Below, in pieces: positions 7,568-16,031 of a stretch of 41,896 nucleotides of DNA. The stretch is from NCBI GenBank assembly GCA_036703275.1, contig DATNPK010000066.1, positions 1 through 41,896 of the forward strand. The letters run 5' to 3'. The stretch's first letter is position 1; each line of letters opens with the position of its first letter. The DNA comes from Coleofasciculaceae cyanobacterium (lineage in GTDB: Bacteria; Cyanobacteriota; Cyanobacteriia; Cyanobacteriales; Xenococcaceae). Under the pieces are notes generated by a model. The model was not told the origin of the DNA and ran no database searches. It saw only the letters and a list, made by a program, of their open reading frames with translations. The translations under genes and the position numbers were made by a program.

Positions 7568-9223
7568 TCAGAAAAAATTAGAATCAAGCGAAAAATAAAT
7601 TCCATCTTCCTGTAAAGAACTGTTTTCTGCCTCTACCGTTGACAAAGGAATCCCCCAATCTAAACGGGCGTTAAAATTCTCACCCAGCGAAAAGTTTAAG
7701 CCAACTCCCAAAGAAGGCAAGGTGGAATTGGTAATTTCAACATCATCACTATTCCAAACTGTTCCTACATCAAAGAAAGGGGCGATTTGCACTAACCCAT
7801 CAATTTGTTTGAATCTCAATACTGGTATCCGCAGTTCGGCTGAAGCAAATAAGCCATTGTCTGCTAAACTAAGATCCTGGCGATAACCTCTGGCACTATT
7901 AGCACCACCCAATCTAAATTGCTCTAGGGGTACTAAGCTACCACCCGATAGTTGAGCATCTCCTCGCAATAGCAACAAAAAGTCTCGATCGTTCAAGCGT
8001 CTTACCCATTGGCTTTGTCCGCGCCAAGCTAAAAAAGTACTGTCAGGCTCACCATCATCATTAATCGTGGGATTAAGAACATCTACCCCAAGACTAAATT
8101 GAGAACGAAAAGCCAACACCTCTTTTTCGTTGCGTTTGACAAACTCTTGAAATAATCTAATCGCACTAATTCTCGTTTCTCCCTCCTCATTAGCACCAGG
8201 GGAAAGCTGAAAACTATCTTCTAATAGAAAAGTCTCGCTTTCAGTACGGGTTAGGCTTATGCCGAGAGCGAATTCTTGGGTCGGCTGCTGTATAATGGGT
8301 TGACGTAGACTTAGCTCATAATAGCGAGATTTAGATTCAATATCGAGAGCAGTAAAGGGTTGTTCGATTACGTCGTTGGAATTGTTGCCATAAGCTGCCT
8401 CAATCGTGCCATTTCTCGAGTTAATGGGTAAACTGTAGGCAAAATTTAAAGCATTACTGCCATTGGTGTTGGCATACTCAAAGTTAAATCGATCGCCATA
8501 TCCTAATAAATTACCGTGGTTAATTCCAATCGATCTTTCGCTAGTGCCGACGCTGGGAGATCTATTATTATTCAAGCTAGTGGCAATATTAAATACATCC
8601 GCCTCTTGAATTTCAATTTCCAGCAAGCTGGTTCCTGGGCGGATTCCTGCCGAGAGTTCGGCAGAGACATTATTAATTAAGGGATCGAGACGTAATAATT
8701 GCAAAGCAGATAGCAAGGTATCAATATTAATCGGTTTTCCTGCCGCTGCTTCTATTCGAGACGAAATGTAATTAGAAGAAAGATCTTCTGTTCCTGAGAC
8801 TTTAATCGCTTCGAGTTGTCCTTCTAAGACGGCAATTGTAATCGTGCCATTATTTAATTTTTGGGGAGGAATATAAGCTCCTGAACTAACGTATCCTTTT
8901 TCAGTATAGAGTTTAGTAATTGCGCTTCTGGCTTGAAATAACTCTGGTAAGGTTAAAGGGCGATTACGATAAGATTTAACGGCTCGATCTAGTTCTTGTT
9001 TACTAAAAATACTGCTGCCAACCACATCAAAGCTTTTGACGACAATTTGCTCAGGAATATCATCAAAATCTTGGGCAATAACATTTGTTTCTTCGGCATT
9101 CAATGGCTGTAACCCTGAAAGCGTAGCTGCGATCGCAAGTAGAGGAATTGATAGTTTAACTTTATTGGAGTAATTTGATTCTAACTTGCGCCAAAAATTA
9201 TTGGGAATCAACATATCAATCAC
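7568..9223 (-). CDS. ShlB/FhaC/HecB family two-partner secretion translocator (TpsB)
   Basis: 551 residues counting from a GTG at 9223; an ATG three codons later (9214) is just as likely. A signal peptide (LSIPLLAIAATLSGLQPLNAEE) is followed by two POTRA-type domains (about 55-205: FDVVGSSIFSKQELDRAV, YVSSGAYIPPQ, ITIAVLEGQ) and then a 16-strand beta-barrel. It carries the family motifs GGANSARGYRQ (loop 6, RGY) and ARLDWGIPL, and ends in an aromatic residue (NFF), as outer-membrane barrels do. It should export an exoprotein (TpsA) across the outer membrane. No complete TpsA is next to it; a TpsA relic lies at 14710-15327. Confidence 0.88.
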   Translation of the reverse strand: MIDMLIPNNFWRKLESNYSNKVKLSIPLLAIAATLSGLQPLNAEETNVIAQDFDDIPEQIVVKSFDVVGSSIFSKQELDRAVKSYRNRPLTLPELFQARSAITKLYTEKGYVSSGAYIPPQKLNNGTITIAVLEGQLEAIKVSGTEDLSSNYISSRIEAAAGKPINIDTLLSALQLLRLDPLINNVSAELSAGIRPGTSLLEIEIQEADVFNIATSLNNNRSPSVGTSERSIGINHGNLLGYGDRFNFEYANTNGSNALNFAYSLPINSRNGTIEAAYGNNSNDVIEQPFTALDIESKSRYYELSLRQPIIQQPTQEFALGISLTRTESETFLLEDSFQLSPGANEEGETRISAIRLFQEFVKRNEKEVLAFRSQFSLGVDVLNPTINDDGEPDSTFLAWRGQSQWVRRLNDRDFLLLLRGDAQLSGGSLVPLEQFRLGGANSARGYRQDLSLADNGLFASAELRIPVLRFKQIDGLVQIAPFFDVGTVWNSDDVEITNSTLPSLGVGLNFSLGENFNARLDWGIPLSTVEAENSSLQEDGIYFSLDSNFF

Positions 9224-9326
9224 TATGCGTTGAGAGAGCCATTTTATAATGTTCCCAAAATCATTCTATAAGTAACGCGATCGCTGATATTAGTTATTTT
9301 TTGTGCTTCGATTAATATTTTTTGAG

Positions 9327-10436
9327 TTAATTTTTAATTTGGTAGCGCATTCCTGGTAGCTGTAATACCAAATCCATTAACTCTAGCTGGGATAAAGCCG
9401 ATAAAACTTCGCTGATGTCCAATCCTGTTTGCTCGACAATTGAATCTATGGGAACAGACTCTCGATCGAGCAGGCGATATATCTTTTCTAATTCTGGGTT
9501 TAAATCTGGTATGGGTTGGCTAGAAATAGACGCAATACGATCTAAACAAGGCATTGTGCCTAACATTTCTAGTAAGTTTTCAATGCCCAAAACTATGTGC
9601 GCTCCAGAATTGAGCAGTGCCAAACATCCCAAAGCTTGAGTATTATCTAAAGAGCCAGGCAGAACATAAACATCGCGACAAAAATCATTGGCAAAACGAG
9701 CCGTAATCAAAGCACCTGAACGCTGAGGGGCTTCCATAATTAAAACGGCGCGACACAAACCGGCAATGATGCGATTACGTGCAGGAAAATGATTGCGATC
9801 TGGTGGGGTTTGGGCAGGATATTCACTAACTATCAAGCCTTGCTCGATTAATCGCTGATAAAGACTACGATTACTGTAAGGATAAACTGTATCTACTCCC
9901 GTGCCTAAAACCGCGATCGTTCTACCATTAGCTTCTAAGCAGGCTTGATGCGCCACGGTATCGATTCCTGCCGCCATGCCCGATACAATCCCAAAGCCAT
10001 GACTGACTAATGCCTGGGTAATTTTTCTCGTCCAGCGTTTGCCGTATTCTGTGGGGTTGCGAGTTCCTACAATGCCGATCATTGGCTTGATGCCTTGATT
10101 TTCGGCTGGCTCAACCTGCCCTAAATAGTAAAGCAGCGGTGGTGGACTAGGAATCTCTAACAGTAGTCGTGGATATGCCGTCTCTGCTGGTATCCAAAAC
10201 TGGGGATTTTGGATTAGATGTTGAGTGATTAATTCTGCGGGATAGTGTTTGATTCTTTTTTGTTGTATAGCAGTAACAAACTTATTCCCTAGACCATCAA
10301 TTTCGGCAAAGGCGATCGCTGGTGCATTCCAAGCCTTTTCCAGCGAACCAAAGTGCTGATAGATCTTTTTGAGAGTAACCGCGCCAATGCCGTTAATTTG
10401 TGACCAGGCTAACCAATAAGCTCGTTCTTGTTCCAT
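9327..10436 (-). CDS. dprA: DNA-processing protein DprA
   Basis: 369 residues, full length. An N-terminal SAM-like region (INGIGAVTLKKIYQHFG) is followed by the Rossmann-like DprA core (GIVGTRNPTEYGKRW, FGIVSGMAAGIDTVAH, AVLGTGVDTVYP, HFPARNRIIAGL, ALITARFAND) and a C-terminal winged helix of the DML1 type. DprA loads RecA onto incoming single-stranded DNA in natural transformation. The ATG start is clear. It stands alone, as is common in cyanobacteria. Confidence 0.95.
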   Translation of the reverse strand: MEQERAYWLAWSQINGIGAVTLKKIYQHFGSLEKAWNAPAIAFAEIDGLGNKFVTAIQQKRIKHYPAELITQHLIQNPQFWIPAETAYPRLLLEIPSPPPLLYYLGQVEPAENQGIKPMIGIVGTRNPTEYGKRWTRKITQALVSHGFGIVSGMAAGIDTVAHQACLEANGRTIAVLGTGVDTVYPYSNRSLYQRLIEQGLIVSEYPAQTPPDRNHFPARNRIIAGLCRAVLIMEAPQRSGALITARFANDFCRDVYVLPGSLDNTQALGCLALLNSGAHIVLGIENLLEMLGTMPCLDRIASISSQPIPDLNPELEKIYRLLDRESVPIDSIVEQTGLDISEVLSALSQLELMDLVLQLPGMRYQIKN

Positions 10437-10603
10437 TAAAATAAAAGTTTATAAGTGCGATCGCATCTTTTGTCAGCAATTATTGATTCTTACTAATTGA
10501 TTGTCAATCTTTAATTCTGGTTAAATTACGATTTTTATCTAGATCCGTTCGCTCCAGTCCAATGCAGGTAGGATAATTAATGACGCTTATTTAGGCTATT
10601 GCT

Positions 10604-11254
10604 GTGGAATCGAAAAATACTTCTCTCGAACATCAAAACGTTCCTATTGCTCATGAAGGGTTACATAGCTTTCTGTATAGTTCTGACAATGAACACAATG
10701 CCGATAGTTCTAACTCAACGATTAATTCTGATGGAACAACGATAGTTGCGGTTTCGGAGTGGTCAGAACAGATCGAAAATACTAAGGTTGCAGGCGTTTA
10801 TGCGGTTATCGACGGCGATCGCATTTATCAGTATATTGGCTATTCTCGAGATGTTCTGCGTTCTCTTAAAGGACACATTGCCCAAAACGGTACACAAGTT
10901 TGCACCTTTATCCGTGTCAAAACTTTTAAGTTCCCCAAACGTCAAGCCATGGAAGAACTAAAAGATAATTGGATAGCTGAGTTAGATTACATCCCTGTGG
11001 GAAATACAGGTAAGAGTGGAACATGGGCTAGTACAATCGGTGAGACTGCTCAAGCAACTATGACAGAAGGTGAGAAAAATACTTATGAGTCAAAGAAGCT
11101 GAAGCTGCGTAAAGCAATGGCAGATGCCACTTTAATCGATGAGTTAACCGCGCAGGATACTCAAAGCGAAGCAGAAATTCAGCGTCGGCAAAAACTTGAA
11201 GCAGCAGTTGAAAATGATGATTGGAGTTCTGTGATTGAATCTCAACAGCAATAG
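10604..11254 (+). CDS. GIY-YIG domain protein (chloroplast GrxS16 N-domain-like)
   Basis: 216 residues from a GTG start at 10604. After a low-complexity N-terminus, residues 63-150 form a GIY-YIG-like domain: GVYAVIDGDR, QYIGYSRDVLRSLKGHI, then PVGNTGKSGTWAS. The same pattern occurs in the N-terminal domain of the plastid glutaredoxin GrxS16, from memory. A second part (about 155-216) is charged and helical. The active-site Arg (in DVLRS) is present; the usual Glu is not certain, and the glutaredoxin domain is missing. A DNA nuclease role is possible but unproven. No partner gene. The GTG is weakly supported; no better start precedes the domain. Confidence 0.65.
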   Translation: MESKNTSLEHQNVPIAHEGLHSFLYSSDNEHNADSSNSTINSDGTTIVAVSEWSEQIENTKVAGVYAVIDGDRIYQYIGYSRDVLRSLKGHIAQNGTQVCTFIRVKTFKFPKRQAMEELKDNWIAELDYIPVGNTGKSGTWASTIGETAQATMTEGEKNTYESKKLKLRKAMADATLIDELTAQDTQSEAEIQRRQKLEAAVENDDWSSVIESQQQ

Positions 11255-11308
11255 ATTTATGGGATAAATTGAAAAAATTGGTTGACTCATGCTCTTACAA
11301 GAGTCAAG

Positions 11309-11593
11309 TCAAGAGTCCGATAGCTCTTTTAACGCGACAGTGCCGACAAAAAAAGTATAAATGCCATAAGTAAGCGGATTTTTATGGCGAGAAGCAGCTT
11401 TAGTAGCAGCAATCAATCCTTCAATACCATGGGCAATTAAAGCAATACTTGCTAACCAAAAAATAGATTTTAAGTTAGTGGGTAATAACTGATTGTTTAG
11501 ATGCAAATACAAGTTCCATCCTTGTAAGCCTAAAGCACTGGTCATTGCTATAGTAGAGATTATTTTGATTGTGTTTGATATTGCTGGCTTCAT
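11309..11593 (-). CDS. Small integral membrane protein, unknown
   Basis: 94 residues with three hydrophobic helices (about 8-30, 41-63, 72-88); LIAHGIEGLIAATKA lies in the second and the loop after it. No catalytic pattern is seen and no family is recognised. It is convergent with the GIY-YIG gene 54 bases away. The gene looks real from its ATG, clean hydrophobic periodicity and the absence of an overlapping gene. Confidence 0.55.
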   Translation of the reverse strand: MKPAISNTIKIISTIAMTSALGLQGWNLYLHLNNQLLPTNLKSIFWLASIALIAHGIEGLIAATKAASRHKNPLTYGIYTFFVGTVALKELSDS

Positions 11594-11991
11594 TTAATTT
11601 GCTGTCAAATGGTTTTAGTTTAATCTAGGCAGTCTATTGCAGTCAATTTCAGTCGTATAAGAACTTCTTTTTGTGGCAGAAAAATTGATACCATCGCTCA
11701 AAAGTAATTAGAGACTTGGTAGTACCATGTCTAGGCTAAAATGCTGGGCTGATTCCCCCAAAGCGAGCGACGCGGAGGACGCGGGGTCGCAAGTAATGAA
11801 CGCACCCCATAGCAGATCATTGATTTGCTTACCAACTACATCTAAGTTTTTGATAAGTTATCGATCGCGCTTTTTTAAGCTTTATTTCTCTAGCCAATGC
11901 GCAAGAATTGGTATAAGTAAATTTACTAAATCGAAAATGAAAGTACTTTTCTTACAAGCTTTAAGTAAAAACAATATGCTGACTAATATAT
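11594..11991. other. Intergenic region with a GC-rich repeat and no convincing gene
   Basis: About 400 bases between the small membrane protein and the end of the DHH-CBS-CCA gene. An open frame at 11727-12005 crosses a GC-rich repeat and overlaps the end of the next gene; it has no recognisable protein signature, so it is not annotated as a gene. Confidence 0.6.
11763..11790. repeat. GC-rich dispersed repeat element
   Basis: GC-rich block in AT-rich surroundings. It contains a tandem nonamer, GACGCGGAG (11769-11777) followed by GACGCGGGG (11778-11786), and is bounded by inverted GCGAC (11767-11771) and GTCGC (11786-11790). Such short GC-rich elements are widespread in cyanobacterial spacers. 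A loosely similar block (GCGGACGCAGCGGCGGGG) occurs at about 651-668 inside the relic region. Confidence 0.5.
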
Positions 11992-14697
11992 TTAGATATA
12001 TTTAGATTTTACATACTCGACCGCCTTAGCGCGATCGCATATCCGACGATCGAGAGTAGCAGCCAAAACATCAGCTAAAATCTGTTTATATAATGGCCCT
12101 GGTTTGAAACCTAGGGTTTTCAAGTCGTTACCGTTCAACAGAGGTTTTACTTGAGATAAGTTAGTAATATATTGCCAAACTAAGCGACGAATCTGCTTAT
12201 TGCTTCTAGCTGCAAACAAAATTAAACCCAAAGGTTTATATGAGTGCAATAACTGATAAATTTGGCTAGGAGAATTACTTTGAGCTAGCTGAGTTGCAAC
12301 CTCACTTTCTAATATTTCTAGCTGTTGGAGTCGTTGCAGGCTATCCTTGGGCAGCTGCAAATTATTTGCCACCATAATCCTTGAAGGTGGAGCTAAATGA
12401 GCAATTAAAGCTTCTAGTCTAATCAACCAAAGATCGGTAGTTTGGGGTTCAAGACAAGATAACCATTTAGAAACGCAATGTATCTGCCACTTTAAGGCGG
12501 GAGTCAAGGTTAAGTCTTGATGTAAACAGCTCAAAGCTTTTAGCTTGTCAAGCAACTGTAGTGCAGGTTGACCATATTGAGCCTGGAGAATATATTTCAA
12601 TTCTGCTCTTAGTCTAGTAGTTAAAGCAGGAGTTTGGCGATCGCTAATTCTCAACCGTTCGTATACCCCGCTTTCAATTGCATAGCGGATATATTCTTCT
12701 GTCTGGGGTTCAATAGTAAAGTTCAAACGTACCGCAAATCTGACTGCACGATAGATACGGGTTGGATCTTCAATAAAGCTATTGGCATGAAGCACGCGAA
12801 TCAGGCGCGATCGCAAATCTAATAAACCGCCAAAGAAGTCTAATAAATCTCCTTTGCGCGAAAATTCTCCTCGTTTGGGTGGAGTCAGACGCACAGCCAG
12901 AGCATTAATCGTAAAATCTCGGCGATATAAATCCTGACGAATTGAACTGGCTTCTACTTGAGGATTAGCTGCGGGATAGGGATAAAATTCGGTACGTGCA
13001 GTGGCAATATCTACTAGAAGATTGCCTAAGACTGGATCTTGATGCCAAGTTAAGGCTGCGGTTTGAAATTCCCCATGTATGGCAACGCTTGCTTCAGGGT
13101 ACATTTGTTGAATCACCTCGGCTAATTCTACCCCCGCGCGATCGTCAGCAGAACGATGATCGCCATCAACTACTAAATCAATATCCTGCAACAGTAGCGG
13201 TTCACTATCGCTAGTGAGTAAAACATCTCGAACTCCGCCGCCGACTAAATACAGATTCCAGCCTCTAGCTAATGTAGCTTGGGTTACTTGCTGAAGGAGT
13301 TGCCAAATTGCAGGTTTTAAACGGTTTTGGAGAGTAGGTAATAGGTGAAAAGTTAAATTCTTTTTGCTAGCTGTCTCGATTTGTTCATCATAAAGTCGAT
13401 CGTGTAGCTGACGTAGAACATCAGTACGAGTCACAATGCCAATCAACTCTCCTGATTCAATTACGGGTAGTCTACCTACGTCGTAAGTTACCATGATTGA
13501 CTGTATTTCAGGCAAAAGCGTATCGGGAATAATTGTCTTGAGATTTCGGCTCATATAGCCTTTAACAGGAGCATGATTAAAGCCATGATGGATGGCTAAA
13601 TCTAAATCACGACGAGAGATAATCCCAACTAGGCGATCGCTTTCATTAACAATTGATAGCCCAGAATGACCATAGCGAAATAAAATTCTTTGTGCCTGTT
13701 CGATAGTGGTGTCAGGACGAATAGTTCTGACGGGAGAAGACATCAGATCCCTGGCGGTAGGAGGCTGGGGAATTTGTAACTGTAATTGAGTTAACAAGTC
13801 CTCAAAAATTTGTTCGGGTTGCTTGGTGGAGATTGTCATTGAAGCTGCTTGAGCATGGCCTCCACCACCGAAAGGCTCGAAAAGCTCATTGAGATTAGTT
13901 TCTGGCAAACGCGATCGCCCGATTACTACTAGTTTGTGTCCCTCCCTTTTGGGAAATTGATGACCTAATAATAAGACATCGCTTTGGGTTAGCTCAATTA
14001 ATCTTGCCGTTAAAGTCGCCAAACCAGCCACAAATTTATCTGTCTGTAATAAGACTGAAGCCAGCGTATAGCCATGGAAACTGGTGCGCTGAAGACGATC
14101 TAAAGCCTCCTTGAATAAGTCTTGTAGCTGATTAGATAATCCTGGTTCATTGTATTCAGCAATAATGGAAACGTTTGCCGACTGCTCCATCAACCAGGCG
14201 ATCGCTTTAGCATCACGAGGGGTAGTTTGATCGAAGGTCAAAGAGCCTGTATCGGCATGGATGCCTAAAGCCATTGCTGTAGCTTCAGAAGGCGTTAGAG
14301 TAATATTTTGCTGCTGTAATAATTCAGCGATGTAAGTCGTAATTGCCCCAACTGCTTCGGTATAAATCTCGCTTACAGCAATGTCTGATTCAAGATCGAC
14401 ATGATGATCGAACACCTCAATTCGCTGCACATTGGGTAAAGTTAACCAGTCGGCTGCTGCGCCGAGGCGATCGCTTTTTTGGGTATCGACAATATAAATA
14501 TTGGCGATCGCTTCAACGGTAATACTACGCATTTCGACAAAGTTAAACTCATCTCGATATAATGCCAAAAAATTTTTGACTGTGGGGTGTGCGCCTCCAG
14601 TTAAAACAATTTTCGCTCCCGATTTAAGCCGAGATAAACCAATCGCCGAACCCAAAGCGTCAAAGTCTACAGTTTGATGGCAGAGAATTATATCCAT
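11992..14697 (-). CDS. DHH-CBS-tRNA nucleotidyltransferase (CCA-adding) fusion protein
   Basis: 901 residues with three parts. The DHH phosphoesterase/DHHA1 part (1-310) has DFDALGSAIG, VFDHHVD and GGGGHAQAAS. A CBS pair (about 315-435) starts at ARDLMSSPVRTI and MSRNLKTIIPD. The class II nucleotidyltransferase and RNA-binding part (about 460-901) has LYLVGGGVRDVLL, the metal-binding DIDLVV and RRDFTINALAV. The last part adds or repairs CCA or poly(A) on RNA 3' ends. Fusions of this layout are known in cyanobacteria and Aquificales-like lineages; the DHH domain may cleave nucleotides or nanoRNA. It starts 12 bases after the TpsA relic stop, so its promoter probably lies in or before that relic. 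The terminus (KYI) is close to the repeat-rich spacer. Confidence 0.88.
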   Translation of the reverse strand: MDIILCHQTVDFDALGSAIGLSRLKSGAKIVLTGGAHPTVKNFLALYRDEFNFVEMRSITVEAIANIYIVDTQKSDRLGAAADWLTLPNVQRIEVFDHHVDLESDIAVSEIYTEAVGAITTYIAELLQQQNITLTPSEATAMALGIHADTGSLTFDQTTPRDAKAIAWLMEQSANVSIIAEYNEPGLSNQLQDLFKEALDRLQRTSFHGYTLASVLLQTDKFVAGLATLTARLIELTQSDVLLLGHQFPKREGHKLVVIGRSRLPETNLNELFEPFGGGGHAQAASMTISTKQPEQIFEDLLTQLQLQIPQPPTARDLMSSPVRTIRPDTTIEQAQRILFRYGHSGLSIVNESDRLVGIISRRDLDLAIHHGFNHAPVKGYMSRNLKTIIPDTLLPEIQSIMVTYDVGRLPVIESGELIGIVTRTDVLRQLHDRLYDEQIETASKKNLTFHLLPTLQNRLKPAIWQLLQQVTQATLARGWNLYLVGGGVRDVLLTSDSEPLLLQDIDLVVDGDHRSADDRAGVELAEVIQQMYPEASVAIHGEFQTAALTWHQDPVLGNLLVDIATARTEFYPYPAANPQVEASSIRQDLYRRDFTINALAVRLTPPKRGEFSRKGDLLDFFGGLLDLRSRLIRVLHANSFIEDPTRIYRAVRFAVRLNFTIEPQTEEYIRYAIESGVYERLRISDRQTPALTTRLRAELKYILQAQYGQPALQLLDKLKALSCLHQDLTLTPALKWQIHCVSKWLSCLEPQTTDLWLIRLEALIAHLAPPSRIMVANNLQLPKDSLQRLQQLEILESEVATQLAQSNSPSQIYQLLHSYKPLGLILFAARSNKQIRRLVWQYITNLSQVKPLLNGNDLKTLGFKPGPLYKQILADVLAATLDRRICDRAKAVEYVKSKYI

Positions 14698-14709
14698 TGT
14701 GCTAATGAC

Positions 14710-15327
14710 TTAATTACAACTAGGAGTATTCAATTCGGGCTGACGGGGAGTGACGGCTAGAGGCTTTGCCGTCAAGACAACTTTACCTTCGGCATCTGTT
14801 ACCCACCCCTGAATTAGGGCAATTTTTTTAACTTCTACTCCCTGCGCTGATTCTGCTGCCTCATTTTCTACCCCGTCTACTTCTTCCACGATACGCCAGT
14901 CTGACCAAGTGTGTTCTGAGAGCAAATCTTGTTGAGGAACAAGAGGTATCCCACCACGACTAACGATAAACTTACTATTGCGACTAACCTGACAAAAATT
15001 GTTTTTAAATAAATAATTTATATCCAAAAAATCTGCCGGTAGATTAAATAAAGCGTCGGTAGCAGTAAAGTTAGGAAAAGCAATCGCCACTATCCCCTTG
15101 GTGCCAAACTGGGAACTAGCATCGAAATCGTTAGTTGTATTCGTTGATGGCGATCGTTGTTGCAAGCCAAAAATACCTTGAGCTTTAACCCTAATATTGC
15201 CACCGTCACCCTGTCCAAAAGTATTAGTGGTAATCTGGCTAAAAAGAGGCACAAATATATCCAAACCAGCAAAATCAAGATCTAAATTTTGATTAGTGCG
15301 ATCGCTAGAATAATAATTATCCACCAT
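14710..15327 (-). pseudogene. C-terminal remnant of a TPS exoprotein (filamentous haemagglutinin-like, TpsA)
   Basis: The 205-residue reading frame matches the C-terminal end of cyanobacterial filamentous-haemagglutinin-like proteins: GGNIRVKAQGIFGLQQR, SSQFGTKGIVAIA, LVNLP-like LFNLPADFLD, CQVSRNSKFIVSRGGIPLVP, and the terminal QGWVTDAEGKVVLTAKP. Such proteins are usually 800 or more residues with an N-terminal signal and TPS domain; neither is present. The frame ends upstream at a stop near 15369, so the N-terminus is deleted. The relic keeps its stop and abuts the CCA gene. Without a signal peptide it cannot be secreted. Confidence 0.75.
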
Positions 15328-15483
15328 AGATGCAAATTTAAACTTAGCTTTACTACAACCATGTTCTTATACCAATTCTCAATACCCTGAATAATTTATC
15401 AACAATTGTTACGTCAACTCAGATTTGCATAACTTTCAAGATTCTAACTTTAGTAAGCAATAGAGCCTATATCCGCTCAAACT

Positions 15484-15852
15484 ATGAGTCAATCGTCACC
15501 AGAATTAACACCTTCAAGATTTCCCCAAACCATAGTTGCAGTCAGCCGACAAGAGCTAATCGAGCCAGTAAAGCTTACCATTAGAGACTCAGCAGGCAAT
15601 ACAGCAATCTTACCTAATGATTTGCCGGGTCACTTTTTAGTCATTAGACCTTCGGGTTCGCCAGATTCTCTAGTAACGGGAAGCGCGCGAGTAGTTTGGG
15701 TCAGTAAAGATGGTTGGACTCCATTGTATAACGGTGACGGGTTAGTCTATCGTGTCAGCTTTGAGAAGGGTAATGCCAGTCTAAAAACTCGTTTTGTTAA
15801 ACCCCCTTGTTACTATGTTGACCGAGCAATCACAGATAAGAGTAAAACATAG
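15484..15852 (+). pseudogene. N-terminal remnant of a carotenoid oxygenase (RPE65 family)
   Basis: 122 residues. LPGHFLVIRPSGSPDS, YNGDGLVYRVSFEKGN and LKTRFVKPPCYYVDRA resemble the N-terminal region of cyanobacterial carotenoid cleavage oxygenases (LPGHFFIIAP..., FNGDGMVYRLDF..., PCYYAD-like, from memory), which are about 450-650 residues with four iron-binding His in the rest. Here the protein ends with DRAITDKSKT and a stop at 15850-15852; the catalytic propeller with the His residues is missing. The truncation falls just before the octamer tandem repeats at 15863. Probably a 5' relic of a deleted gene. An independent short protein is less likely. Confidence 0.6.
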
Positions 15853-15862
15853 CGCATTCAAA

Positions 15863-15926
15863 AGTCCCCTAGTCCCCTAGTCCCCTAGTCCCCTAGTCCC
15901 CTAGTCTCCCAGTCTCCCAGTCTCCG
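15863..15926. repeat. Octamer tandem repeat (AGTCCCCT)n
   Basis: Five copies of AGTCCCCT (15863-15902) are followed by AGTCTCCC twice and AGTCTCCG. This is a short tandemly repeated repetitive sequence of the type found in many cyanobacterial spacers. It starts 11 bases after the stop of the carotenoid oxygenase relic. A related single copy occurs at 20080-20110 with the same leader GCATTCAAAAGTCCC. Confidence 0.85.
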
Positions 15927-16031
15927 ACGGCGTGAGCGTCAACAAGAACGTAACAGTCAATAGCCAAAGTGAGATTAAGGCTTATGATTTAAATAGTATT
16001 TTCATGACTAGAAAAAACATTCGCTAACAAA

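Noticed and set aside
11727-12005. 92-codon open frame on the plus strand
   Set aside because: It crosses a GC-rich repeat, has no recognisable motif and overlaps the end of the DHH-CBS-CCA gene.
15863-15926. Octamer array considered as a CRISPR
   Set aside because: Units are 8 bases, directly abutting and without spacers. No cas gene is in the window.
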